Assembly (NCBI RefSeq): GCF_040954645.1
Contig: NC_092806.1
Location: 372,001 to 436,000 of the forward strand
Source: Diabrotica undecimpunctata
Lineage: Eukaryota > Arthropoda > Insecta > Coleoptera > Chrysomelidae
Direction of reading: 5' to 3'
DNA length: 64,000 nucleotides
Shown: piece after piece, positions 1-10,800 of the stretch
Layout: each line of letters starts with the position of its first letter
Position numbering within the stretch: position 1 is the first letter of the stretch
Translations under genes and position numbers: made by a program
Notes under the pieces: generated by a model
What the model was told of the DNA's origin: nothing
The model's input: only the letters and a program-made list of their open reading frames with translations
Databases searched by the model: none

Positions 1-1799
1 GTGACAACTCTAGGGCTGTACCAAAGCTAGTAATCTTCATATTATCCAGAGATTTGAAAACAAAGTACTCAGGAACATTGTTGATACTCTTTGGTATATC
101 CATAACAGCAACCTCCACCAGGACCTGGGTATGGAAACTGGGTAATCGAGAGAACAAGCAAATCACAAGCAGAGGGTGCATAGTCATGTGAATGTCAAGG
201 CAATCCAGCTTCTTGACAACACTGAACTAAGAAGAATACTCAAATCATTTGAGTAATTGTAGATGTGTAACAGTTAGTGTAAAAGCAGAGTATAGTGCTG
301 TGATGTTATTGCCTGTTAGTTGGAGGGGATTAGTTGATAGATAAAATAAGAGTAAGCCATAGGATAAGCCCTCAGATTTAAGTAATTGAAGATTTAAGTT
401 AGATCAGAAAATAACTGATAATTTGTCATTTTTGACCAGATAGCAGTACTTATACATGTGTATAGGTGTTATACAAAAAAAAAACATGTATTTCTAGTCG
501 CCTCTAACTTCTCTCTCTCTCTCTCTGTCTCTCTCTTTCTCTCTATCTCTTCTTCACATTTATTTCATACGGTTTTTAATCTTTCCTCTATCATTCTTAT
601 ATTAATCAGTCCTCTTTTTTTCCTGGTCGCTCTTCGTGCAGCATAGAGCTCATTTGCGTTGCTGTCAGAGAAGTTAAGCGATATATTAATAATTTGTTTT
701 TAAATAGGTTTTTTATGACAAATTTTTTGTATGTGAATAAACTTCCTGTTTTAAAGACTCACGAAATCCCATAAAGTTTACAAATATAAACAAGCTCTAC
801 ATAAACATTCGAGCGTAGCTATATTTCCCGTAGAAACTTCATTTGGTTTCGAGCCGAAAATGAAAATTTGTTGGAAGTATGGAATTATGTTAGAATATGT
901 TTGTCTGCACTTTCGCTTTGTAATAAAATACTGCGTCATCTTTTAAGCTCATTAGACCGTACAGGAAATTTATAATATTATGTCTCTAGGGTATAGGAGT
1001 GCATTTAATTTGAGAATTTTCCCAAGTTAGTATAGCTGGTTATCAAAGGATAGGATTAATTGTTTGTTTTGTCAGAAGTTTGGTATGTTGTGGATATTTA
1101 GAATAATGTTATGATGATACATGCTACAGATGTTTTTTTTTACTTAGAGAGTTGTTGGTTTCGGAGTCCTCTAGACTTTCCAAATGCTTGTGATTGAACT
1201 TAATCCAATTTTATTGCCTAGCGCCTGATAAGCTGAAATACATGTGTTAAAATTTCTCCCATTTATCATTTAAATTTTATTGTCTTTCATCTTATTTTAA
1301 TTGTATTCAAAAACTTTCTGCCATGTCTAATTTTTCTTAAAATTTCTTCATTTCAGATTTCTGCAGTCCAAGAAATTTTAAGAATATGCATAAATAGCTA
1401 CATAGCTACATAAATCTTCTATATTTTCTGTTACGATTGAAGTAGTGTCTACAGATCTTGTATTATAGTCGGTTCGCTATTACCAGTCCGAACTGTCTAG
1501 AGAATTAAGTAATTATTTTTTTGCGATGTTAGTTATTTTTGACAGACTAGAAGTGGCTCGAAATTACTATACAACCAAGCACACGTACTCATAGCCAATA
1601 TTAATAGTAAACAAACTAAATAGTAAATAAAATAGAACTTTACTAAAATATATGTTTTAAATATATACTAACCAAAATTTTATGGGTTTATTATACACTT
1701 CCACTATTTATAATAATTCTTCTTTTTTCACTGAAAGAAGTCTGTAATAAAAGTTTATTTAAGCTGTTAATACTGTGAGCTAGGAACTTTTGTGTTGTA
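1..1799. other. AT-rich noncoding DNA, no gene recognised
   Basis: This stretch has no open frame with a recognisable domain. It is AT-rich with scattered stops in all frames. The only structured part is a CT-rich low-complexity run near 510-550. A short open frame across that run (458-646) is low-complexity Ser/Leu/Phe and is not credible as a protein. Confidence 0.6.
509..550. repeat. CT-rich microsatellite
   Basis: The run consists of CT dinucleotides broken by single G, TT or AT interruptions. It is simple low-complexity DNA with no evidence of function. Confidence 0.85.
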
Positions 1800-1819
1800 G
1801 GTTTTCAGCCATGAATCTG

Positions 1820-2325
1820 TCAAAATATGCCCGAGATGAGCGAATGGACCTTATCAATGATGCTCCCTCCAATCCTTACACCTTCAAATCTTTCCCATAG
1901 TTGCTCCTGAAATATTAGTTGGGAGTACACACTAAATAATTGTGGTGACAGCACATATCCCCGTCTGACTCCTCTTTGAATTTCTACATGGTTTGTCTCA
2001 CTATCTTCCACTCTAACTACCGTTTTTTGATTATAGTAAAGATTTTTGATTAATTTAATATTCTTAGGATCTAGGTGTAGATTTTAATCGTTCATTTACC
2101 GTTGTGGTATATTTTATTAAATAATTTAGTTGGATAGTCAATATTTTCATCATTCAGGATTTTTAATATTTTAACTGGAATTTCATCAGGACCTGGAGCT
2201 TTACCACTTTTTAAGTTTTTAATTGTCTGTTTCACCTTTGATTTTAGAATTTGTATATTTTAATTAGTTGGTAATGTTTCATTTATCCCTTGATGTATTT
2301 CTCCCAAGTTTGTTGGAAGAAATAC
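1820..2325 (-). pseudogene. Non-LTR reverse transcriptase relic (RTE-like)
   Basis: Read on the minus strand, from high to low coordinates, this encodes the fingers and palm of a non-LTR reverse transcriptase. The KSGKAPGPDEIPVKIL motif lies near 2180-2210, and an RGVRRGYVLSPQLFSVYS stretch, equivalent to the RQG.LSP.LFN.Y motif, lies near 1930-1980. Frameshifts and a stop separate the two parts, so one protein cannot be read through. Sequence matching the YADD catalytic box is not recognisable after the LSP motif, so the copy is truncated or too decayed there. No target-site duplication was found. It is a dead fragment; the clade (RTE-like as against another endonuclease-type LINE) is inferred from motif wording only. 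Confidence 0.75.
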
Positions 2326-2985
2326 GACAAAACATCACAAATTTAAATTTAAATACAAGTAAAAGGGTAGTACATATACACATCACTCATATACTGTAAT
2401 TGGTATATTAAGAAAATAATGGGTCGAGTGACATTATCCATTTGTTCCGTATTGTTAACTTTACAACTGCACATCAGAAATAAAAGAAGCGCAGTTATCT
2501 AAATCGGGAATACATATTCGTGTAGTAAATGTTTAAAAATAAAGCGTTAGATTCTTGTAGATAGAAACTACACAGTTACGTAGATATTCCAAATAGCTTT
2601 CGGCATGTTAGTTCTTTTTGCATCGTACTGATCATTGTGATAAAATACACCGTTGAAATATCCTATACTTTAAAAACTTTTATTTTATAAGAAAACGGTA
2701 GGTAACTATAGTAACCTATTTAGAATACAAAATTATACAATTAAAAAAAACACAATAATAACTCAAAAAAAAAATTGGAACAAGACTAGACCAAATACCA
2801 AGTCGATTTTCCAAAGTTCTTTGTTTGATAAATCCTATTTTTACAACGCCTTTTCACATTCTTGTCGTGTATCTCAAAATTATTTCGTAAATTTATATCA
2901 ATTCCAGTGTCTTTAACACTACTAGCCAATTTTAATTACTTCGTAATCCATGTAACTTTTATTTTATTCTTCGCCTAAATACCGG

Positions 2986-3248
<263 letters not shown>

Positions 3249-3335
3249 CCTAGAGCTAAGATTATTACTATTTTTAAAATTAATATTAAACTCACCAGTC
3301 TTCCGAGTTGAACCGCGTCGATATCCATTGGGCCA

Positions 3336-4246
3336 CTATTGGGCCCTACTACACTCACTAGTCACTGAACTACTACGGCTGGGACCAGGAGACGGTTCAT
3401 TTATACCGTCGATGGTGGCGTCGCCTAGATGGGGGTTAGCGTGGGGGTGGGCGCGAGAGTTGGCGCGAACATTTCCGACCGTGGGATTTTGATTCGAGGA
3501 TGGAGGGGGCGATATTTTCTTTATTAGAGGTCTCCATGTAGAAGGTAACCGTATGGCGTCATCTCTTTTGTTAAGGCAATTTGGTCTTTTTTCTATTTCT
3601 ATGGCTTCTCGGATAATTCTTGGTTTATAGAAGCGGATGGGGGCTATGGTTCTGGAGTTTTCAAAAACAATTTTGTGACCTGTATGAAGATGGTGTTGAC
3701 CGAGAGCTGAAATTGAATCGAAATTGCGAACAGAAATGGAATGTTCATAAATCCTATTTTGAATTCTACGATTTGTTTGGCCTATATAGGATCGGGGACA
3801 GTCTGCACAGGGAATTTCATAAACTCCGTGCTGTTCATTTGGAATATTGTATTTGATTGATCGGACAAGAGATGAAAGTTTTTGTTGGGGGGTAAATACT
3901 GTTTTTATTCCTCTTGGTTTAAAAATTTTGTCGATTTTGTCAGTGACACCTTTGATGTAAGGAAAAAAAACTTTTGTATGATAAGGATAAGTCTTTGGAT
4001 TGAGATTGAGTGGGAGATTGATGTCTGTGGATGCTCCTATTGATGTGATTTTCGTGGTAACCGTTTTGGATGAGGGCTTGTTTTAAACAAGAGAGCTCAG
4101 CGGATCTACTTGCATCATCGGAAAGGCGTATTGACCTGGAGACAAGGGTATTATTGACTGAATTAATTTGTGAAGGTGGGTGGTGAGAGTTGGCATGCAA
4201 GTAACGATTGGTATGTATGAGTTTTCGATAGACAGAGTAATGAAAA

Positions 4247-4248
<2 letters not shown>
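3336..4248 (-). pseudogene. Penelope-like element, 3' part with GIY-YIG endonuclease
   Basis: Penelope-like elements encode a reverse transcriptase followed by a GIY-YIG nuclease. On the minus strand this fragment begins at the TA tract with SVYRK...HTNRYLHANSHHPPSQ, a block typical of the region after the PLE RT core. It continues through LVSRSIRLSDDASRS and SYKSFF into the GIY-YIG region. HGVYEIPCADCPRSYIG, then QTNRRIQNRIYEHS, carries the GVY...SYIGQT signature near 3760-3830. The frame stays open to a TAG at 3336-3338 behind a Pro/Ser-rich tail. A single-base slip in a run of eight T (plus-strand A run, 3962-3969) breaks the frame between the two blocks. The catalytic RT portion is missing; the fragment starts exactly where the second TA tract begins. 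Identification as a PLE is confident, the exact family is not. Confidence 0.88.

Positions 4249-4333
<85 letters not shown>
4249..4333. repeat. TA dinucleotide microsatellite
   Basis: An uninterrupted TA run of about 85 bp. It abuts the 5'-truncated edge of the Penelope-like fragment, so that this fragment lies between two long TA tracts. Confidence 0.95.
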
Positions 4334-4334
<1 letters not shown>

Positions 4335-4530
4335 CTTTTATGTTACCGTTTTAAGTAGATTAATACCCCACCGCCCTTACTATTCACGACTATTGTTCTT
4401 TTTTCGTTAAAAAATACATTCCTGGTCTCGCTGGTTCCAGCATAACGCCGTTAGCATTATTTCTAGTTCCAAATCCTATTGCTTTCTAATTATCCAAAAT
4501 TAGTGATCACTATTGCGAAGGCTTGAATCT

Positions 4531-4740
4531 CTATTCACGAATATTTTTTAGCCAAAAAACCTGCTTTCTTTCTAAACCTGTCCGACCTATTTTTCCTCTA
4601 AGAACCAGTTGCAGTTTTCCATATAAATTTTCCCTCAATATATATACCAGGAAAGACATTTTCCGGTATTTAACAATCCTTGGTAATTCTTTAGCTTTGT
4701 TTGCCCTCTTTACTACTTCTTCATTATTTTTCCCTACCAT
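4531..4740 (-). pseudogene. C-terminal fragment of a non-LTR retrotransposon ORF2
   Basis: The minus strand reads ELPRIVKYRKMSFLVYILRE followed by LQLVLRGKIGRTG and RKQVFWLKNIRE. This is the block that follows the RT thumb in several insect LINE families: a Lys/Arg-rich KYRK.S.LGHILR stretch, an LQL.L.GKI.GKRG stretch and a SWLKN.R stretch. The same block occurs at 55939-56397, 40740-41145 and 54560-54800. RT core and endonuclease are absent. It is a short 5'-truncated relic; the target-site duplication was not identified. Confidence 0.75.
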
Positions 4741-4745
4741 CTAAG

Positions 4746-6345
4746 GAATCTTCAATTTGCCTACACTTGAAACTTTACTGCTAGAGGTCCTTCACTGTTT
4801 GTCTTTTCCAGTTTATGTTATCTATAATTTAATTCTCATGCTAGACCTCCAAGAATCCAAGATCTAGATTCTGTAGTTGTGACCCAGTGCAGTGATTCCT
4901 GTAGTCTGCCATTATAAGGCGAGTACCTTTAAATCTTTATTTTCAAAAGAATTTATTAATGCAGATTCATCATTATCATCATCATTAAAATTAATTGTGA
5001 TGTAGTTCCATCTAAAAAATAAAACAAACCAATGTTGGTTGGAATATACTTCAAAATGAGTAATGAGATTTATTCTGAACCTGTATAAAATTCAGCGTTC
5101 CTACGCCTATTTTACTATATCTGAAAACTTATATTGATGCCCCTGTATTGTGCGGTAGGTATTTTTTTGTTTGTAAGTTTGAATATTTGATTTATTGCAT
5201 ATGCCCGTTTAATTTCAGTTAGAGTTGTTTTTATTTGATGTATAATAAACCAAGTTTTATTAAACCAGTGCAACTAGCATTGAATGTTGAGGCATATTAC
5301 CGATAAACTTTACGGCACGTACTAGAGACGACATTTCGGAAAATTTCGGTAGTTGTCATAGTGGATGTGAAAACCGAAAGTGTGCGCCTGCTTGCATGGC
5401 ATTTGGCCACGTTCCGCGGTGTTGGTGGCGGTGAGATGGCGGCGGGTAAGCCGGCTCGGCAAAGGCCGATTAATAAATCGTTTTTGATTAATGAACGGCA
5501 AGCAACTCCGTGTAAATTACCTAAGTAAAGCCGATAAATTAAACTTTTGTCTGATTAATGATTTCTTCTCCGTTCTCTCCATGATTTGTTTATTAAACTT
5601 GTTTCAGTGTTGATGGTTTTTGTGTAACGTACGTGGCTATCGACGGTATACGTCAAAATTTTCTAATTAACATCAAGCAAATTCTACCAGTGTATAAACA
5701 GTAACCAAAATAATAGATAACAACTCAGGCAATACCAACAAATACCTTTGACTGATACTGCTATGCTGTTAAAATATGAAAACATACCATGAATCTAATA
5801 TTAGTTCAAATCAGAGTGCTGTAATCTATGTAATAGAGGCTAAAATAAGAATGTCTAACACCAACTAAAAAGGGGAAGAAAGCGTAAATAACACAAGAGA
5901 TGTTAAATTGATGGAGAAACGTGAAAAAAAAACTATCCAGAGAAGTAAAAAGAACCATGTACAAAAAAGCAAAAACCAAAGACAAACAGAAACAGAAATC
6001 TAAAACAACAGTCAGATCAGTTTAGTTAAAGATAGAGATAATAAAATAATCATGGATAAAATAATCATCATAAAAAACAAAAATAAAGACTAAAATCTAA
6101 AAGCCAAAGATATTTAAAGAGAAACAGAAAACGTAATAAAAATTTCTAGAATTAAAAAAGTGGCTAAAGCCGACTAATTTTCTATATACCTAATCCATAA
6201 TCATATTATTACATATGTAAACACTATGTACAACTGGTTTTATACCCCAAGAGTGTCTGCTATCCACACTAATTAAAATATCTTCAAAATCTAATGAAAG
6301 AACGTTCCTATTAATAAACAGTCTTGTAAATGGGAAAGATGTTTA
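4746..6345. other. Noncoding DNA including a less AT-rich island near 5.3-5.7 kb
   Basis: No coding sequence is recognised. Around 5310-5680 the composition changes: CG dinucleotides and GC-rich words (for example GGTGGCGGTGAGATGGCGGC near 5424) are followed by several TTAATNA-type homeodomain-like words. No repeat family is visible there. That could be a unique regulatory segment or an unrecognised exon remnant; I cannot separate the two from sequence alone. The rest, 5700-6340, is A-rich and featureless. Confidence 0.35.
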
Positions 6346-6349
6346 TGAT

Positions 6350-6655
6350 GTTTCTTAAAATCATCCATAATTGCTTCTACCAGAAGCTGGAACTTGATAT
6401 TAGTGATACACAGTTGCGATTCAAAAACGGGTTAGATACTAGGGAAGCCGTGTTATCTTTAAATGTAACACTAAGAACTATATGCTAGATTTCGGCCGGA
6501 TAAGCCACGATACACTTATAGATATTCTTGAAAGTAAAGATATTTATGATACACATTTGAGAATAATCCAGAATTTATATTATAATTAGAGAACAAATGT
6601 AAGAATACATTAAATATCAGACGAAATAAGTATTGGACGGGATAGTGAGACATTG
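6350..6655 (+). pseudogene. Non-LTR reverse transcriptase relic (REALFSLNV family)
   Basis: The plus strand reads FYQKLELDISDTQLRFKNGL, then DTREAVLSLNVTLR, then after stops LKVKIFMIHI...IIREQM and YQTK.VLDGI. This matches the RT segment from the Q.GFR.G..TREALF.LNV block to just before the RQG.LSP block. The same family occurs on the minus strand at 57915-58720, where the equivalent reads EEDIDATQFRFRKGFCIGET. Several in-frame stops and at least one frameshift show that it is dead. It ends abruptly where Penelope-like sequence begins. Confidence 0.7.
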
Positions 6656-6679
6656 TCCACGAAATTTTGAATGAAATAT

Positions 6680-7340
6680 ACCATTTCCATCTTGGACTCT
6701 AAACATCAAATTTTCCAAGACACATTATCTCTTATAAAACACTGCATGTCTAATAAATACTTTTTATTCCAAAATCATTTCTATCGTTAAATCAAAGGTA
6801 CCCGAATGAAATCCCCCCTCTCGCCCGTAATAGCTGATATTTACATTTCAAAATAACAGCTCTGTCCTCATTAAATCTCAAAAATACCTGCTGGTTACGA
6901 TACCTTGATGACACCTTTGTCATTTGGCCCGATGGGAAAGACAGAGTAGATCTCTTCCTCATTCCTTGATGTTCTTATTCAGAAATATCCACCTCACTGT
7001 TTTTCCTATTCCATGTACCGGAAAACCGCGCATGTAAACCGTTTTCTTAATGGCCAGTCACATAATCACCCCGCCCAGCTCAATTCAGTTATCAACACAC
7101 GTCCCGTTCCATAAGACTGAGCGACGTCAATCACAGATCATTTGAAGTCGATTAAATAAGGCAAACACTCTCACAAAATGGCTACCACGAAACCCAAATC
7201 AATAGGAGCATTTAAAAACATCAAAGCCCCATTTAATCCAAAAAAGAAACCTTGCCGCCTGACTAAACCAAATTCTTTCTACCTTTTATCAAAGGTGTCA
7301 CTGTCAAGATCAGTAGAACTCTTAACCCTCTAAACATCAA
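6680..7340 (+). pseudogene. Penelope-like element reverse transcriptase relic
   Basis: The plus strand reads LLKHCMSNKYFLFQNHFYR, IKGTRMKSPLSPVIADIY (the PLE equivalent of G..MGSPLSP.IA) and WLRYLDDTFVIWPDGKD, with the catalytic YLDD at 6901-6912. Downstream, in other frames, come pieces of the post-RT region: HTSRSIRLSDVN, QNGYHETQINRSI and FIKGVTVKI, the last at about 7285-7310. These match the blocks seen in the minus-strand PLE fragment at 3336-4248, so the two are related PLEs that together cover RT to GIY-YIG. Multiple frameshifts and stops make it a pseudogene. No GIY-YIG block is visible after 7340. Confidence 0.85.
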
Positions 7341-7639
7341 AACTCTATTCAGAGTATAAAACAGGTACACAGGGTAAGATCGGTAGTCATATAACACTAA
7401 GGAGTAGACAGATTAAGATCTCAGTGCCGTTTAACGGTTCTCGCATTTTTGGAGAACAAGATACTGGTACATCACGAGTGAGAGGAGTAGGCACATTGAG
7501 ACCCCAAACTCGAATGCAGCCATATCCCTTCTAATAACGACTTCACAGTGGGTGCCGAAACGTTGAATGTTAAATTCTCAACGCGGTTCTTCCCAAAAAC
7601 TTATCCGAACATCATCCTTACATCCTAAAGATGTAATAA

Positions 7640-7810
7640 ACACCAAATTTTGTAGTTTAAGGGTTTTTACCCACATATTTAGTACCTTGACCCATGTACA
7701 CCTGGTAAATGCACTGATGATGTACTTGTTAGCCTGAAAACATGTTGTGATGTAGCACGAAGGGGTCTTTTTAATTATATACGTTCTATACAGGATTTTT
7801 AAATAAAACT
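7640..7810 (+). repeat. Repeat copy 1 with CTGATGA...GAAA motif (pairs with 32.05-32.29 kb)
   Basis: This segment shares with 32045-32290 the words GTTTTTACC, CATGTACACCTGGTAAAT, CACTGATGATG, GAAAACATGTT (GAAAACGTTTT in the other copy) and a closing TTTTTAATTATATACNTT. The copy here lacks about 85 bp found between CTGGTAAAT and the CTGATGA word in the other copy. The hairpin between CTGATGA (7714-7720) and GAAA (7736-7739) is degraded. It is an interspersed repeat, possibly the terminal repeat of a Penelope-like element. Confidence 0.6.
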
Positions 7811-10800
7811 TTTATATCATTTGTGGTAAAAAATGTAAAATGATACGTAATCGATTCTGTTCACTTTTGCAATATCAATTAATTTTCAAGTTTGTAGTCT
7901 AATGCTACGCCTATGGTTGACTAGCTAGCTACACACAAAATGTCGACAGACCTATGGAACAATTTCGTGTTTTAAAAAATAAATCAACCGGAATGACTCA
8001 ATTATTAGGTAATTATTTTGTATGGATGAATCGGGCTGTTCTGTGACTATTTTTCATAAATCAAATTGAAGATATGCGAGTTAGTTACGGCGAGGATTTA
8101 TGTATGCCGTTTGGTTGGAAAGCTGAAATGAGTTTGTTGGAAATAGAATTATTAATCTATCATTTAATATGTCGCTAAAGTAATAGGAGGGAAAAATGAA
8201 AAACCAGGATTTTTTGCGAAAATATAAAGAAGCATTATTTTTATTAATCAAGTTAACATTAGAAGAAGAATTGAGCACAACAAAAAAAGTTTTATTAAAA
8301 TCGGCTAAATACTAAAATAGAAGAAATGGAATAAAAAATAGTTTACGTGAAAACTTTAAAAAATTGGTTTCGGATAAACTATTTTAACTGGAACAGCTAA
8401 ATTTTTAGCCAAGTTTCAGATGCTAGCAAAAGATTTTGAGGCACTCCTCGTAAATGGGCATTCATTTCCAGTGGAACGAAAAATTGTTTGGTCGAAATAA
8501 TCACTTTTAATATACACTAGCTGATCCAGCGAACTCAGCAATTAGCTCAGTTATATTAACTTTTTTATATTACGATGAAATTATTTAAGTTTAATAAAAG
8601 TTTAAAAAGAAGCCAATTCACGTGGCAGCAAAGCAAACATTTGCTGGATTGGTTGTACTCATATCGAATTTCTTCATTGAAAGGCTTGTACTATACTATA
8701 TTTTTTGTTTTCCAGTCAGACGCGAGAATAAACAAAGAGGATGGTTGGCATAAAATTAAACAGGCTACCTCGAATTGACCATGAGAAAAACAATTATTTT
8801 TAATATTCAGTCCACAAGATGAAATGGATATCGAATTCGTCTAAATTCAAATGGTATATTGATTGGTATCATCGGAAATCTCGGAACGAGAACTTCAATT
8901 CAATTGTTATTTTTGTGGTTAGCAGTTACTCCACTGAACCTCTAAAAGCTTAATTTGGCTGATAATGTAGATTTTAGGACAAATATACAGTTTTAATAAA
9001 GGTGTTAAATAAATAAACGTTTTTACGATTCTTGTGAGATCAATAAAATCTTTAACATAGCATGAAATTTCGGTTTTGAGTTTTGCAAAAGATTTTTTGC
9101 ATTTGAAGTAATTCCTAAAAAAGGCTAAATTTAACTTTTGCATTGAAAACGATCTAAAATGTTTAAAACTGCTTTTATTTTCAATTACACAATCACTTCA
9201 ACTCCAATTATCACTTCAACTCCAAATACTACCTATAATATTATATTACATATAATAAAAAACATTACTCTTATCGGTACTTCCATCTTTATTTAGGAGC
9301 ACAAATTAGTATGTAACACATGTTACATACTAACTTTAATATTTTAAGTAAAACTTCGTTGACGTTGTAACGATGTCTATCTCTACATCTCGACATCTGA
9401 GGTATTGGCTTTACTTAACTCTAAACTCAAATCATAACTCAAATAATTATTTACCGTTTTTATAAAGCTCCTTGCCTTATGACGTGATTGGTCAACTTTA
9501 TTTTGCATGTATAAGCAAAGCCACACTGAGATTATTTGCAATAAGGCAAACAGAGGTATTTGTTGTAGATATGTGTACTCGATAAACTTGACCTACTACA
9601 TGCGGCCCCAATTCTTGCTTAAAAATAATTTCAGTTACACAATACCGTAATGTAAAATTGACTAAAATTATTTATAAATTTAATTATATTAGGAACAATA
9701 CACACCCAATACCGTCTTCGTGAAAGCATTTCTCGTGACGTGTAATTGTTTGTAATGTGAAAGTTTAAATTCAGCATGTTTAGGTATATTTTAAATACCC
9801 CGTATTTGCTGTTAAAACACAAAAATTAAATTTCATGTAATAAGGTTTGAAGATTAGGCTCAAGCAATGGAAATTTCATAGCGTGGGTTAATAGAAGTGA
9901 CATTGATCTCATGATACTGGTAAAAAATGCCAAAAATTGGGCAACGTTAATTTATTTAACCAATTGATAGAAACTGACTTCATTTGTGGCCAAATATAAA
10001 AGTTTCATACGAAAGCTGAACTTCTCACTTTTAAAATGAATTTCGATGTTTGTCGATAGAACCCTCTGACTAAAGATAACACATTTTCACCGTGGAGATG
10101 GTACAAATTTTATTTAAAATGGATATCAGCGCTCGCTTCAAGCGTTGTTTCTGAGAAAATGATTGATACTACACAAAATGTGCTTTAAAATAAAAAAATT
10201 TAAATACAAATCACAATCTTATTAAAGGAGCAAAATAAATATGGGACACTGTAAATCTCCAAACTGCGAAAAATAAAAACAAGACTAACTGGACTATTAA
10301 AGATTAGATTTCCAAGTTATATAAAAACTTAACATGGGCTACTATCTCCTCTGATATATCCCTATATAAAATTTTTATTAAATATTTGTAATAAAATAAC
10401 AAAGTATTCATTTGTTAAAATTATCCGCAAAAGTAGCTCAAGTTTCTAGTCCAGAGACATTTTTAAAGGCTAGGAGACAGAAACGACAATATTTTGATAC
10501 GCCTATGTGATATTGTCACTGTATGATACACCTATTATATATGATATTGCCTCTTAAAGACACCGACGTTGCCTTAATTAATAATTTTCGACTAGTACAT
10601 GGGCGACTGGTACACGGGCAGCTTTGCACATGTTTGGTTTTGTACAGCCTTTTTGAAATTGAATAAGGTAACAATATTTTGTTGTTAATAACATTAAATT
10701 TTGCACAAATTGGTTGTGAAAAGAAAACAAAATGGACAGGACACTGCAAGCTTAATTACCACCAAATGGACATTTTTTTTATTATTGACCATTTAATTTT

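Noticed and set aside
458..646. 62-codon frame, Ser/Leu/Phe-rich
   Set aside because: It covers the CT microsatellite and flanking T-rich DNA; no domain and no support for translation.
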